Part shown: piece after piece, positions 23,212 through 32,052 of the stretch
How the letters are laid out: each line of letters begins with the position of its first letter
Numbering within the stretch: the stretch's first letter is position 1
NCBI GenBank assembly: GCA_025454175.1
Contig: JALOOX010000059.1
Coordinates: 1-43,746 of the forward strand
Length of the DNA: 43,746 nt
Origin: Syntrophobacteraceae bacterium
GTDB lineage: Bacteria > Desulfobacterota > Syntrophobacteria > Syntrophobacterales > Syntrophobacteraceae
Direction of reading: 5' to 3'
Notes under the pieces: model-generated
Told to the model about the DNA's origin: nothing
Seen by the model: the letters and a program-made list of their open reading frames with translations, nothing else
Database searches by the model: none
Program-made: the position numbers and the translations under genes

Positions 23212-25677
23212 ATGACTGACACGGAAGCCCGAATCGACCTCCACGTGCACTCGAGGCATTCCAGGCGCCCAACTCAGTGGGTTCTCAAAAAGCTGGGATG
23301 TCCCGAGAGCTTCACCGAACCGCTGCAGATCTACCGGCTTGCCAGGAAGCGAGGCATGACCCACGTCACCATCACCGATCACAACAGCATTTCCGGGGCG
23401 CTGGAGATCGCTCATCTGCCCGACACCTTCGTGAGCGAGGAGGTCACCTCGTATTTCCCCGAGGACAAGTGCAAGGTCCACGTCCTGGTTTACGACATCG
23501 ACGAAGCCGTGCACGACGACATCCAGGCGCTGCGGGAGAACGTGTACGATCTCACGGGCTATCTGCGGGAGCGGCGGATCTGCCACGTCCTGGCCCATCC
23601 CCTTTACTCGGTCAATGACCGGCTGACCATCGAGCATTTCGAGAAGCTCCTGCTGCTTTTCAAGAACTTCGAGCTCAACGGTGCGCGGGATGCCGAGCAG
23701 AATCATGCCCTGAGGATCATCCTGTCCTCCCTCACCTCCGAGGACATCGATCAGCTTGCGGACAGACATGGTCTGGAGCCCGCATTCCCCGAGCCCTGGC
23801 GCAAGAACCTGACCGGAGGATCCGACGACCACAGCTCCCTCACCATTGCGGGCACCTACACCCAGATCGAGGGGCCGCAAACGGTGCAGGAATTCCTGGC
23901 CGCCCTCGAGGAGCATCGATCCGAGCCCATCGGGCGGGCCTCAACCCCCCAGACCCTGGCTCACAACCTGTACGGGATCGCCTATCAATTCTACAAGAAC
24001 AAGATGGGGCTCGACAGATATGTCTCCAAGGATCTCTTTCTCAAGTTCCTGGATCGTTTTCTCCAATCCAGCCGCCCGGAGGAGGAAGGGTTTCTGTCCA
24101 GGATCACGCTCCTCTGGAATCATCGCAGGCGGCCCCGTAACAAGCCTTCCATGTCCAAGAATGTCCTCGATCTTCTGAAGGCGGAAACGCAGGCGTTGAT
24201 CCGCAAAGACCCCGAGCTCATGAATATCGTGGAAAGCAGGGACATGGACCTGCGAAACCTCGAGAAGAAGTGGTTTCGGTTCGTGAACCAGCTCTCGAAC
24301 CGGTCGCTGTTGCACTTCTCAAACCATCTCCTCGATCATCTCAGCGGAGCCAATGTCTTCAACGTCTTCCAGTCGGTGGGCTCGGCCGGTGGTCTTTACA
24401 CGCTGCTGGCTCCCTACTTCGTCTCCTATTCGATCTTCAGCAGTCAGCGCCGGTTCAGCCGGGAGGCCCTGCGGCATTTCACCGGGGAAGGCAAGGGCGA
24501 GGCCGGGCCGAGCCGCATCAAGGTGGCCCATTTCACGGACACGTTCCACGAAGTGAACGGCGTGGCGAGAACCCTCCAGCAGCAGGTGCGCATCGCCCTC
24601 AAGACCAACAAAAACCTGACGCTCATCACCTGTGACGCCGCGGAGCACCATGCCTGCGCCGGGGTCCACAACTTTCGTCCCATCGGCGTCTACGAGCTTC
24701 CGGAGTATCCCGAGCAGAAGCTGCATTTTCCGCCATTTCTGGAAATGCTCAACTATTGCTACGAGGAGGGCTTCACGCACATCCACTCGGCGACCCCTGG
24801 TCCCATAGGCATTGCCGCCCTGGCCATCGCCCGGATCCTCAAGCTGCCCTTCTACGGCACGTACCACACGGCGCTTCCTCAGTATGCGCAGTATCTCACC
24901 AACGACCATGCCATCGAGGACCTGGTGTGGAAGTACACGATCTGGTATTATGATCAAACCGATCTGGTGTTCGTGCCGTCCAACAGCACAGCGAACGAGC
25001 TCATCGAGAAGGGCATCTCACCCCAAAAGATCCAACTGTTTCCTCGCGGCATCGACATCCAGAGGTTTCATCCCTCGAAGCGGAACGGCTACCTGGAGGA
25101 CCGCCACCGGATTCGTTCCGGAGCCAAGCTGCTCTACGTGGGCAGGATATCGAAGGAGAAGAACCTGCAGCACCTGGAGGGGGTTTTCAAAGAGCTGGTG
25201 AGGGCTCATCCCGACATTCACCTGGTGCTGGTGGGGGACGGCCCTTACATGAACGAGATGCGGGAGAGCATGCGGGGGCTTCCCTGCACGTTCACGGGGT
25301 ATCTCGAAGGGGAGGACCTGGCCGCGGTGTATGCTTCCTCGGACCTTTTCGTTTTTCCGAGCACAACGGACACCTTCGGGAACGTGGTGCTGGAGGCGCA
25401 GGCGTCGGGCATTCCCGTCATCGTCACGGACCTCGGCGGACCCCAGGAGAACGTCATCCCCGGAAAGACCGGGCTGGTGGTGGATCACAGGGATTCCGGC
25501 GCGTTTCTGGACGCCATCGAGCTCCTCCTGAGGGATCCGGGCCGCATGAGGCAAATGGGGAGGGCTGCCAGGCAGTACATGGAGGATCGCTCCTTCGAGA
25601 GCGCGTTCAACAAGACCTGGAGGCTCTACCGCCGCGATCATCATGAATCGGCTCCCCCCATTGTTCAGGCTGTTTGA
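23212..25677 (+). CDS. PHP phosphoesterase-GT4 glycosyltransferase fusion
   Basis: The ATG at 23212 has the ribosome site GAAGGAG. The 821 residues begin with a PHP metal-dependent phosphoesterase domain (IDLHVHSRHS with H11 and H13, VTITDHNSISG, CHVLAHPLYS, GGSDDHS; about 8-250). A helical linker follows (about 255-430), then from about residue 435 a GT4-type glycosyltransferase (IKVAHFTDTFHEVNGVARTL). Its donor-site motif is TTDTFGNVVLEAQASG near the end. GT4 enzymes with the HFTDTF...NGV start include glycolipid and mannosyl transferases. A PHP-GT fusion could couple glycosyl transfer to removal of a phosphate group. The neighbours are lipid genes, so a glycolipid product is a reasonable inference. 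No PHO-box array was seen upstream. Confidence 0.88.
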   Translation: MTDTEARIDLHVHSRHSRRPTQWVLKKLGCPESFTEPLQIYRLARKRGMTHVTITDHNSISGALEIAHLPDTFVSEEVTSYFPEDKCKVHVLVYDIDEAVHDDIQALRENVYDLTGYLRERRICHVLAHPLYSVNDRLTIEHFEKLLLLFKNFELNGARDAEQNHALRIILSSLTSEDIDQLADRHGLEPAFPEPWRKNLTGGSDDHSSLTIAGTYTQIEGPQTVQEFLAALEEHRSEPIGRASTPQTLAHNLYGIAYQFYKNKMGLDRYVSKDLFLKFLDRFLQSSRPEEEGFLSRITLLWNHRRRPRNKPSMSKNVLDLLKAETQALIRKDPELMNIVESRDMDLRNLEKKWFRFVNQLSNRSLLHFSNHLLDHLSGANVFNVFQSVGSAGGLYTLLAPYFVSYSIFSSQRRFSREALRHFTGEGKGEAGPSRIKVAHFTDTFHEVNGVARTLQQQVRIALKTNKNLTLITCDAAEHHACAGVHNFRPIGVYELPEYPEQKLHFPPFLEMLNYCYEEGFTHIHSATPGPIGIAALAIARILKLPFYGTYHTALPQYAQYLTNDHAIEDLVWKYTIWYYDQTDLVFVPSNSTANELIEKGISPQKIQLFPRGIDIQRFHPSKRNGYLEDRHRIRSGAKLLYVGRISKEKNLQHLEGVFKELVRAHPDIHLVLVGDGPYMNEMRESMRGLPCTFTGYLEGEDLAAVYASSDLFVFPSTTDTFGNVVLEAQASGIPVIVTDLGGPQENVIPGKTGLVVDHRDSGAFLDAIELLLRDPGRMRQMGRAARQYMEDRSFESAFNKTWRLYRRDHHESAPPIVQAV

Positions 25678-25995
25678 GAAGGCTGCCGGGCAGGCCAGGG
25701 GACGCACCACGGGAAAGCACTGGGTCGGGGTGCGCGGCTGATCGCCGCCACCTCACCCCCACCCCGCTTGCAGGCGGTCTTCGAGGCATGGTGCTCAAGA
25801 CGACATGACCCGGGAAACCGATCTGGTTCTCGTAACAAACCCCCTCCAAGTTGTCGCGGCGATCTTCGCAAACCGCCGTGCATCCCCCGACGACCTCAAA
25901 TCCCGGGCCCGCGCCCGCTCGCATCCTCTCGTTCCAGGCTCCCCCGACTCCGTGTCTCCCGGTCCTCCTGTCATTTTAGAAAGGAGCCCCTCACC
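25678..25995. other. 318-base intergenic stretch
   Basis: No gene recognised. A single CTGTCAT lies at about 25969-25975, close to the phoH-like start, but has no partner at 11 bases. Confidence 0.4.
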
Positions 25996-27297
25996 ATGAG
26001 TAAGATCTATGTGCTCGACACCAATGTCCTGCTGCACAATCCACAAGCTCTCTTTGCATTTGAAGACAATGACATCGTGGTCCCCTTCTCGGTCATCGAG
26101 GAGATCGACAACCAGAAGAGGCGCCAGGATGAGGTGGGCAGGAACGCCAGGCTGGTCTCACAGATCCTGGACGGTCTGCGGGGCTCCGGCCGGCTCTCCG
26201 AGGGCATCGCATTGGAAAAGGGAGGGAGGATAAGGATCGAGCTCAACCACCAGGAGCTCATGGATTTCCCCAAGGGTCTCGAGCCGGACAAGTTCGACAA
26301 CCGGATTCTCGCGGTTGCCTTCAATTTGAGCCGCAAGGGGAGACAGCCCGTGATCCTTGTGACCAAGGACCTGAACCTGAGGATAAAGGCTGATGTTCTG
26401 TCGATCCCGGCCGAGGATTTCTACAACGACAAGGTGGACTATCATCAGCTGTACACGGGAACCGGCGAAATTCATCTGACCCGGGAGGATCTGGACGGCT
26501 TCTATCAGCAGGGCAGGCTGGTCATGAACGGGGCCTTCGCGGCTTTCCCCAACCAGATGTTCGTGGTGAGGAGCCACGAGAATCCTTCCCAGTCGGCGCT
26601 GGCCCGATACGCGGGTGGAGCCCTCTGTCCCCTGGTGAACGGCGATGCGGTCTGCTGGGGGATTCGGGCGTTGAACAAGGAGCAGAAGTTCGCCATGGAC
26701 ATGCTCCTGAACGATGACATCAAACTGGTGACGCTCCTTGGCCGGGCGGGCACGGGCAAGACCCTCCTGGCTCTGGCGGCGGGGCTGGAGAAGGTGCTCG
26801 AGCAAAGGGTGTACACTCGGCTGCTCATCACGCGCCCCGTCACTCCCATGGGCGACGATCTGGGATATCTGCCCGGCACCAAGGAGGAAAAGCTGCGGCC
26901 CTGGATGCAGCCGATCTACGACAACCTGGAATACCTCCTGAGAGACTCGGCGGAGCCTTACGACCTGCTGGACGATCTGCGGGAGCGGGGGACCATCGAG
27001 ATGGAAGCCCTCACGTACATCCGCGGCAGGAGCATTCCCAAGCAGTTGATTCTCTGTGACGAGGCCCAGAACCTCTCTCCGCACATGATCAAGACGCTGA
27101 TCACGCGGGTGGGGGAAGGGACCAAGATCGTCTTCACCGGGGACCCGGAGCAGATCGACCACCCGTACCTCGATGCCAGCAGCAACGGCCTGAGCTACCT
27201 CGTCGAGAAGCTCAAGGGCGAGGACATCGCGGGTCATGTGACCCTTGTCAAGGGGGAGCGCTCCCGGGTGGCGGAGCTCGGGGCCAGGCTGCTCTAA
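25996..27297 (+). CDS. PIN-PhoH family ATPase/ribonuclease
   Basis: The ATG at 25996 is chosen over upstream frame extension because AAGGAG (25981-25986) precedes it and the PIN domain starts at once (KIYVLDTNVLLHNPQALFAF). The 433 residues join a PIN RNase domain (about 1-150, with acidic residues in DTN and in EEIDNQK) to a PhoH ATPase domain (about 215-433). The Walker A motif is GRAGTGKT (249-256) and the Walker B is LILCDEAQNLS. Related PhoH2 proteins unwind and cut RNA using ATP. E. coli PhoH is phosphate-starvation induced, and this gene lies near the pst operon, but no convincing PHO-box array is seen directly upstream. Confidence 0.93.
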   Translation: MSKIYVLDTNVLLHNPQALFAFEDNDIVVPFSVIEEIDNQKRRQDEVGRNARLVSQILDGLRGSGRLSEGIALEKGGRIRIELNHQELMDFPKGLEPDKFDNRILAVAFNLSRKGRQPVILVTKDLNLRIKADVLSIPAEDFYNDKVDYHQLYTGTGEIHLTREDLDGFYQQGRLVMNGAFAAFPNQMFVVRSHENPSQSALARYAGGALCPLVNGDAVCWGIRALNKEQKFAMDMLLNDDIKLVTLLGRAGTGKTLLALAAGLEKVLEQRVYTRLLITRPVTPMGDDLGYLPGTKEEKLRPWMQPIYDNLEYLLRDSAEPYDLLDDLRERGTIEMEALTYIRGRSIPKQLILCDEAQNLSPHMIKTLITRVGEGTKIVFTGDPEQIDHPYLDASSNGLSYLVEKLKGEDIAGHVTLVKGERSRVAELGARLL

Positions 27298-27330
27298 GGG
27301 TGAGCCCTGTATAACTCCATGAGCTCTGAA

Positions 27331-27375
27331 TTGTTGCGGTTCCGACATGAGACCGTAACAATCATTGCCTATCAC
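27331..27375 (+). promoter_or_regulatory. PHO-box-like promoter upstream of the DksA-like gene
   Basis: Elements TTGTTGC (27331), CCGACAT (27342) and CCGTAAC (27353) are spaced 11 bases. Exactly 10 bases after the last comes TATCAC (27370-27375), preceded by TTGCC as in the pstS promoter (TTGCCTACACT). The first element is a weak match. Confidence 0.55.
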
Positions 27376-27530
27376 TATTCGAAAGGGTCTCCCATTCCGG
27401 CGTCTCCGCCGCTCATGCTCGAGGCTTCCCAGTCTCCGGGGAGGGAAGCCCCCTTCGTCCCCTCGGAACCCGCCGCCCCGTCGGGGGAGATCCTTCATCA
27501 GGCATCCCTTTCATGGAGGAGCAGAGGATC

Positions 27531-27938
27531 ATGAACAAGGAAATGCTTCAATACTTCTCTGAGGTCCTGAACCGCCAGTTGCTGGATGCGCTTCCCGAAG
27601 CCAGGGGCATGCTTCCGGGCCTTCTGGACGCCCTGGACCACCGCGAGCCCATGGACGAGGTGGATTTTGCGTCCCATCAGTACAGCCAGGAATTCAACAT
27701 TCGAATCCATCGGCATCACCACATGAAGTTTCGGGAGATACTGGCGGCTATCCAGCGTCTCTCGGACGGGGAATACGGGATTTGTGAAGAGTGTGGAGAC
27801 GAGATCGGGGTGGATCGCCTGAAGGTCCAGCCGTTCACGACGGTTTGCCTTGCGTGCCGAAGGCAGCTGGAGATGTTGTCCGGGGCAGGCTCCAAACGGA
27901 TGAAACGGTCGTCGAGTCAGGGAATGGAACAAATGTGA
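27531..27938 (+). CDS. DksA/TraR-family zinc-finger protein
   Basis: A 135-residue protein from the ATG at 27531; an ATG at 27513 would add six residues. The GGAGGA at 27515 fits the later start. An N-terminal helical hairpin is followed by the C4 zinc finger of the DksA family: CEEC at the start and CLAC about 19 residues later, with GEYGICEECGDEIGVDRLKV. DksA proteins bind the secondary channel of RNA polymerase and act with ppGpp. The Asp pair expected at the coiled-coil tip is not clear here, so it may be a TraR/YbiI-like variant. A PHO-box-like promoter lies upstream and pstS follows, suggesting an RNA-polymerase modulator used in phosphate starvation. Confidence 0.85.
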   Translation: MNKEMLQYFSEVLNRQLLDALPEARGMLPGLLDALDHREPMDEVDFASHQYSQEFNIRIHRHHHMKFREILAAIQRLSDGEYGICEECGDEIGVDRLKVQPFTTVCLACRRQLEMLSGAGSKRMKRSSSQGMEQM

Positions 27939-27962
27939 CAGCCGCTGACGTCTTCGCGGTTT

Positions 27963-27996
27963 TTGTCATCATTTTGTAACATTCCTTGCCTACACT
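27963..27996 (+). promoter_or_regulatory. PHO box and -10 of pstS
   Basis: TTGTCAT (27963-27969) and TTGTAAC (27974-27980) lie 11 bases apart. Ten bases later is TACACT (27991-27996). This is the classical PhoB-activated layout in which the box replaces the -35 element. The start codon of pstS lies 85 bases further. Confidence 0.8.
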
Positions 27997-28080
27997 TTGT
28001 CGGGGCTTGGGGCTGAAGTGGCTGCCCAGGCCTGATGAACAGCGAATGACACGAAAACAGAATGGTGAAGGAGGTAAAGG

Positions 28081-29070
28081 ATGTTGAAGAAAGCTCTTGG
28101 TAGGAGAAGTCTTGCTGGCGTGGCGGTGATGGCCGGAGCGCTTCTGGTCGCGACGACGACCATGGCGGTGGAGCTGGATCCGAAGCTGTCCGACTACAAG
28201 CCCGTGAGCGGAGTTTCGGGCAATATCAAGTCCATAGGCTCGGATACTCTGAATAATCTCATGAGCCTCTGGTCGGAGGGATTCAGGGCGCAGTATCCCA
28301 GCGTGAAGATCGAGATCGAAGGCAAGGGCTCCTCCACGGCTCCGCCGGCCCTCATCGAGGGGACGGCTCAGTTCGGCCCCATGTCCCGGGAAATGAAGGC
28401 CAAGGAGATCGAGACCTTCGAGCAGAAGTTCGGCTACAAGCCGTCTCACATCCGCACGGCCGTGGACTCCCTCGCGGTGTTCGTGCACAAGGACAACCCC
28501 ATCAAGTGCTTGACCCTTCAGCAGCTGGACGCCATTTTCTCCAAGACCCGAAAGGGTGGGGCGGCCAAGGATGTGATGACCTGGGGCGATCTTGGCTTGA
28601 AGGGGGAATGGGCCGACAAGCCCATCTCGCTCTACGGCCGGAACTCGGCTTCGGGCACCTACGGATACTTCAAGGAAGTGGCGTTGTTCGGCGGGGATTA
28701 CAGGGACACCGTCAAGGAGCAGCCGGGCTCGTCGGCGGTGGTGCAGGGCATAGCCTCGGACAAGTACGCCATGGGCTATTCGGGCGTGGGCTACAAGACG
28801 GCCGATGTCCGCATCGTGCCTCTGGCCGTGAAGGAAGGCGCCTGCTTCGATGCCACGGCTGAAAATGCTTACAGCGGCGATTATCCGCTGGCCCGGTTCC
28901 TTTACGTCTACCTGAACAAAAAGCCCGGAGAGCCGATGGACCCGCTGCGGGCCGAGCTCATCAAGTTCATCTTCTCCAAGCAGGGCCAGCAGGTGGTCCT
29001 CAAGGACGGCTTCTATCCTGTCTCGCAGGCGATGGCGGAAGAGGACATGAAGGCTTTGGGAATCAAGTAG
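28081..29070 (+). CDS. pstS: phosphate ABC transporter, periplasmic binding protein
   Basis: Binds inorganic phosphate in the periplasm and hands it to the PstCA channel. The 329 residues begin with a Sec signal peptide (basic MLKKALGRRS, hydrophobic core, probable cleavage after TTTMA). Phosphate-contacting motifs of the family are visible: IKSIGSDTLNNLMSLW near the N-terminus, GSSTAPPALIEGTAQFGPMS and LYGRNSASGTYGYF. The start has the ribosome site GAAGGAGG. It is first in pstSCAB-phoU-arsC and is separated from pstC by a strong hairpin that should allow excess PstS. A PHO-box promoter lies upstream. Confidence 0.96.
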   Translation: MLKKALGRRSLAGVAVMAGALLVATTTMAVELDPKLSDYKPVSGVSGNIKSIGSDTLNNLMSLWSEGFRAQYPSVKIEIEGKGSSTAPPALIEGTAQFGPMSREMKAKEIETFEQKFGYKPSHIRTAVDSLAVFVHKDNPIKCLTLQQLDAIFSKTRKGGAAKDVMTWGDLGLKGEWADKPISLYGRNSASGTYGYFKEVALFGGDYRDTVKEQPGSSAVVQGIASDKYAMGYSGVGYKTADVRIVPLAVKEGACFDATAENAYSGDYPLARFLYVYLNKKPGEPMDPLRAELIKFIFSKQGQQVVLKDGFYPVSQAMAEEDMKALGIK

Positions 29071-29108
29071 ACATCTGGTCCCCATGCTCCATCCCGTCGA
29101 ATATGAGA

Positions 29109-29141
29109 GGGCGAGGTTCGGGTTCCCCCCGAACCTCGCCC
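29109..29141 (+). terminator. hairpin between pstS and pstC (partial terminator)
   Basis: A perfect 14-base inverted repeat, GGGCGAGGTTCGGG (29109-29122) and its complement (29128-29141), has a five-base loop. Only a weak T-rich tail (GGCTTGTTT) follows. It could lower transcription into pstC or protect the 3' end of pstS mRNA. Confidence 0.8.
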
Positions 29142-29178
29142 GGCTTGTTTCCATGAACCTTTCCGTGGCGAAATCACC

Positions 29179-31827
29179 ATGAGACCAAATTCTGCGGGCT
29201 CCGAGCCCGTCTCGTCCGAGACCCCGACCGGGGAGAACGTCTATGAGCCGGTGGCGCGCCGGACCAAGGAGGCGCGCCGGTCGGTTCTCATTGCCGACCG
29301 GGTGGCGGACTGGACCATCACCGTCGGGGGAATCCTCGTCATCATCGCGGTCTTCGGGATCCTCGTTTTCCTGGTGGAGGAAGTCCTGCCCCTGTTCAAC
29401 CGGGGTACGGTGACCGGCGAAGTGAGCTACCGGGTGCCCGAGCTGGACGACCGCATCGTCGCGGTGACCATGGACGAGCACCAGTCGCTGGCCGTTCTCG
29501 TGGATTCCCATGGAGGCATTCGTGCTTTTCATGCCGCCACGGGCGCGGCCATGCAGTTGCCCGGCTTCAATTTCGGGAGCGGGGAAGTGACGGCGGTGGG
29601 TCTGGCTCAGGATCGTGAAAACCTGGCTTTCGGGATGGAGGACGGCACGGTTCGCTTCGGCCGGCTCAAGATCAAGTTGGACATTCTCCCGGAGGAGACC
29701 ATGCCCCAGGGTCTCCGTGTCCTGGATGAACGGGATTACACCGATGGGTCGGCCGTCTACTCCAAGGTCCCGGGAAACCAGGTACGCAGGGTGAGTCTCG
29801 AGGCGAAGATCGAGGAAGAAAGCAGCGTGGCGGGGAGCGGGTTCCCCGTTCTGGCCATGGACTACAGGCTCGGCGGACTGGCCGAGCGTCCGACCAGGGC
29901 TTTCGTGACGGTGGACACGGGGGGAGAGATCAACCTGAGCCTGGCCGAGTCTCGGCTGAACATGTTGACGGGCCAGACCACCGTCGCGGTCACCCGGTCG
30001 AAGCTGCCGCCTCTTCCCGAAGGGGTTGCACCGTCACATGTCCTCATGACCCAGAAGGCCGACCAGGTTTATGTCGCTGAAAAGAGCGGCCGCGTCTTCC
30101 GCTACAATACCCAGAACCTCAAAGAACCCCTGCTTGCCGAGGAGGCAGACCTGCTTCCGGACCATGTGCAGTTGACGACTTTCGGGTTTCTGGCCGGGGA
30201 GAGCTCCCTGGTCGTGGGCGGCTCCGACGGCTCCGTGAACATTTATTTCCGTCTTGCCCGGGAAGACAGCCGCACCGAGGACGGATTCGCCATGGTGCGC
30301 ACGCGGGAGTTTGAAAGCCATTCGACGGCGGTCCGAAGCTTCCAGCCGACCCAGCGTGACAAGACTTTTCTGACGGTTGACGACGAGGGCCATATCCTGG
30401 TGCGCCATGGCACGTCGGAAAGCACCCTGCTGGACCTTGCCGCCGGAAGGGAGCCCTTCGCGGTTCTGGCCTTCGCTCCCCGGGCCGACGGCATCCTGGG
30501 GATCAGGCAGAGTGGAGAGGCGACCTTGTGGAGGCTTTCCATCCCTCATCCGGAGACTTCTGTCCGCACGCTGTTTCGCAAGGTGTGGTACGAGGGATAT
30601 CCCGAGCCCGCCTACACCTGGCAGTCTTCGGCGGCGACGGACGAGTTCGAGCCCAAGCTTTCGCTCATTCCGCTCATTTTCGGGACCGTCAAGGCCACGG
30701 TCTACTCGCTGATCTTCGCCATCCCCATTGCCTTGCTGGGGGCCATTTACACCTCGGAGTTCATGCACCACCGGGTGCGGGCCATGGTCAAGCCGCTCAT
30801 GGAGATGATGGCCTCCCTGCCTTCGGTGGTCCTGGGCTTCGTCGCCGCCCTGGTTCTGGCCCCCGTGGTGGAGACCTGGATTGCGGCGGTGATTCTGTGC
30901 TTCTTCGTTTTTCCACTCTGTCTCATCGGGTCCGCGTACCTCTGGCAGTTCGTGCCCGGACGAATAGCCCTCCGCTGCGAGGGGATACCGAAGTTTCTGC
31001 TCATCATCCTCATGGCCGCGGTGGGTGTCTTCACAGCCTATCGTCTGGGACCTGTTTTCGAGAACGCCTTCTTTTCAGGCAATTTCATCCTCTGGGTGAA
31101 CGGAAGCCTGGGGGGAGCAGAGCCTTTCCTCTTTCTCATCCTCCTGCCCGTTCTCTTCGTGCTGATGACTTTTATATGCTCCCGTCTCTACGGCAACCGG
31201 CTCAAGCAGAAGCTGCGACGGGAAGCACCTTTCGTGGGGGCTCTCATCTCCTTTCTTCACTGGGTTGCCCAGGGTCTGATCGCCATATCCCTCGCGTACG
31301 CACTGGCCCGCCTCATGGCGAAATTCGGCTTCGATGCCAGGGGGACCTTCATTGACACGTATGTTCAGCGCAACACGCTGGTGGTGGGTTTTGCCATGGG
31401 CTTTGCCGTAATACCCATCATTTACACTCTGGCCGAGGATGCCTTGAACGCCGTGCCCGAGCATCTGCGTGCCGCAAGCCTCGCGTGTGGCGCGACCCCC
31501 TGGCAGACAGCCATCTGGGTGGTTCTGCCAACGGCGGTGAGCGGGGTCTTTTCGGCCATCATGATCGGGATGGGGCGCGCCGTGGGGGAGACCATGATCG
31601 TGGTCATGGCCACTGGGAACACGCCCATCATCGACTGGAACCTGTTCAACGGTCTCCGGGCCCTTTCGGCGAACATCGCCGTGGAGCTGCCGGAAGCCGT
31701 CAAGGATGGCACGCTGTATCGGGTGCTGTTTCTGACGGCCTTGATACTTTTTGCCATGACCTTCGTCATCAACACGTTGGCGGAAATCATCCGGCAGCGA
31801 TTCAGGAAGCGCGCCATGCAGCTCTAG
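29179..31827 (+). CDS. pstC: phosphate ABC transporter permease PstC with large propeller-like periplasmic domain
   Basis: At 882 residues it is far longer than E. coli PstC (319). An N-terminal transmembrane helix (about 48-70) is followed by some 430 residues that look like a beta-propeller with WD40-like blades (IVAVTMDEHQSLAVLVDSHG, LAFGMEDGTVRFG, SLVVGGSDGSVNIYF, TFLTVDDEGHILVRHG). The permease domain (about 500-870) then follows, with the cytoplasmic EAA loop around ALNAVPEHLRAASLACGATP. With PstA it forms the phosphate channel of the inner membrane. Proteobacterial PstC proteins with an extracytoplasmic insertion are known; here the insertion is especially big. The start lies 108 bases after pstS, beyond the hairpin. 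Confidence 0.93.
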   Translation: MRPNSAGSEPVSSETPTGENVYEPVARRTKEARRSVLIADRVADWTITVGGILVIIAVFGILVFLVEEVLPLFNRGTVTGEVSYRVPELDDRIVAVTMDEHQSLAVLVDSHGGIRAFHAATGAAMQLPGFNFGSGEVTAVGLAQDRENLAFGMEDGTVRFGRLKIKLDILPEETMPQGLRVLDERDYTDGSAVYSKVPGNQVRRVSLEAKIEEESSVAGSGFPVLAMDYRLGGLAERPTRAFVTVDTGGEINLSLAESRLNMLTGQTTVAVTRSKLPPLPEGVAPSHVLMTQKADQVYVAEKSGRVFRYNTQNLKEPLLAEEADLLPDHVQLTTFGFLAGESSLVVGGSDGSVNIYFRLAREDSRTEDGFAMVRTREFESHSTAVRSFQPTQRDKTFLTVDDEGHILVRHGTSESTLLDLAAGREPFAVLAFAPRADGILGIRQSGEATLWRLSIPHPETSVRTLFRKVWYEGYPEPAYTWQSSAATDEFEPKLSLIPLIFGTVKATVYSLIFAIPIALLGAIYTSEFMHHRVRAMVKPLMEMMASLPSVVLGFVAALVLAPVVETWIAAVILCFFVFPLCLIGSAYLWQFVPGRIALRCEGIPKFLLIILMAAVGVFTAYRLGPVFENAFFSGNFILWVNGSLGGAEPFLFLILLPVLFVLMTFICSRLYGNRLKQKLRREAPFVGALISFLHWVAQGLIAISLAYALARLMAKFGFDARGTFIDTYVQRNTLVVGFAMGFAVIPIIYTLAEDALNAVPEHLRAASLACGATPWQTAIWVVLPTAVSGVFSAIMIGMGRAVGETMIVVMATGNTPIIDWNLFNGLRALSANIAVELPEAVKDGTLYRVLFLTALILFAMTFVINTLAEIIRQRFRKRAMQL

Positions 31828-31955
31828 GAGGCTGTCCGAGAACGGTCATTTCGAGCGATAAAATCTTGATCGCAGTAACATAGCGGCATTTCAAGATTTC
31901 TCTCTTCGCTACGCTCCGTTCGAAATGACCAAAAGGTGGTCTCGGACAGCCTCCT
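31827..31955. repeat. complete 129-bp MITE-like element between pstC and pstA
   Basis: Terminal inverted repeats AGGAGGCTGTCCGAG (31827-31841) and CTCGGACAGCCTCCT (31941-31955) are perfectly complementary over 15 bases. A second inner pair, GGTCATTTCGA (31844-31854) and TCGAAATGACC (31920-31930), is also complementary. There is no coding capacity. The first base is the last base of the pstC stop codon. A truncated copy lies at 18158-18259. The transcript would fold into a long stem within the operon. Confidence 0.88.
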
Positions 31956-32052
31956 GGGGAAACCGTGCCTTTGAGCGGTGGGCCTGTGCCCCCGGGCGCC
32001 GGTCCGCATTTCCGCATGTGGAAGGAATTGTTGTTTTTGAAGGGTATCGCCC

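Noticed and set aside
22932..23219. 95-codon frame between the short Psd-like gene and the PHP-GT4 gene
   Set aside because: It reads across the strong hairpin at 23074-23110, has no ribosome site and a composition unlike a folded protein.
25965..25980. CTGTCAT just upstream of the PhoH-like gene
   Set aside because: Only a single element is present; no partner lies 11 bases away on either side.
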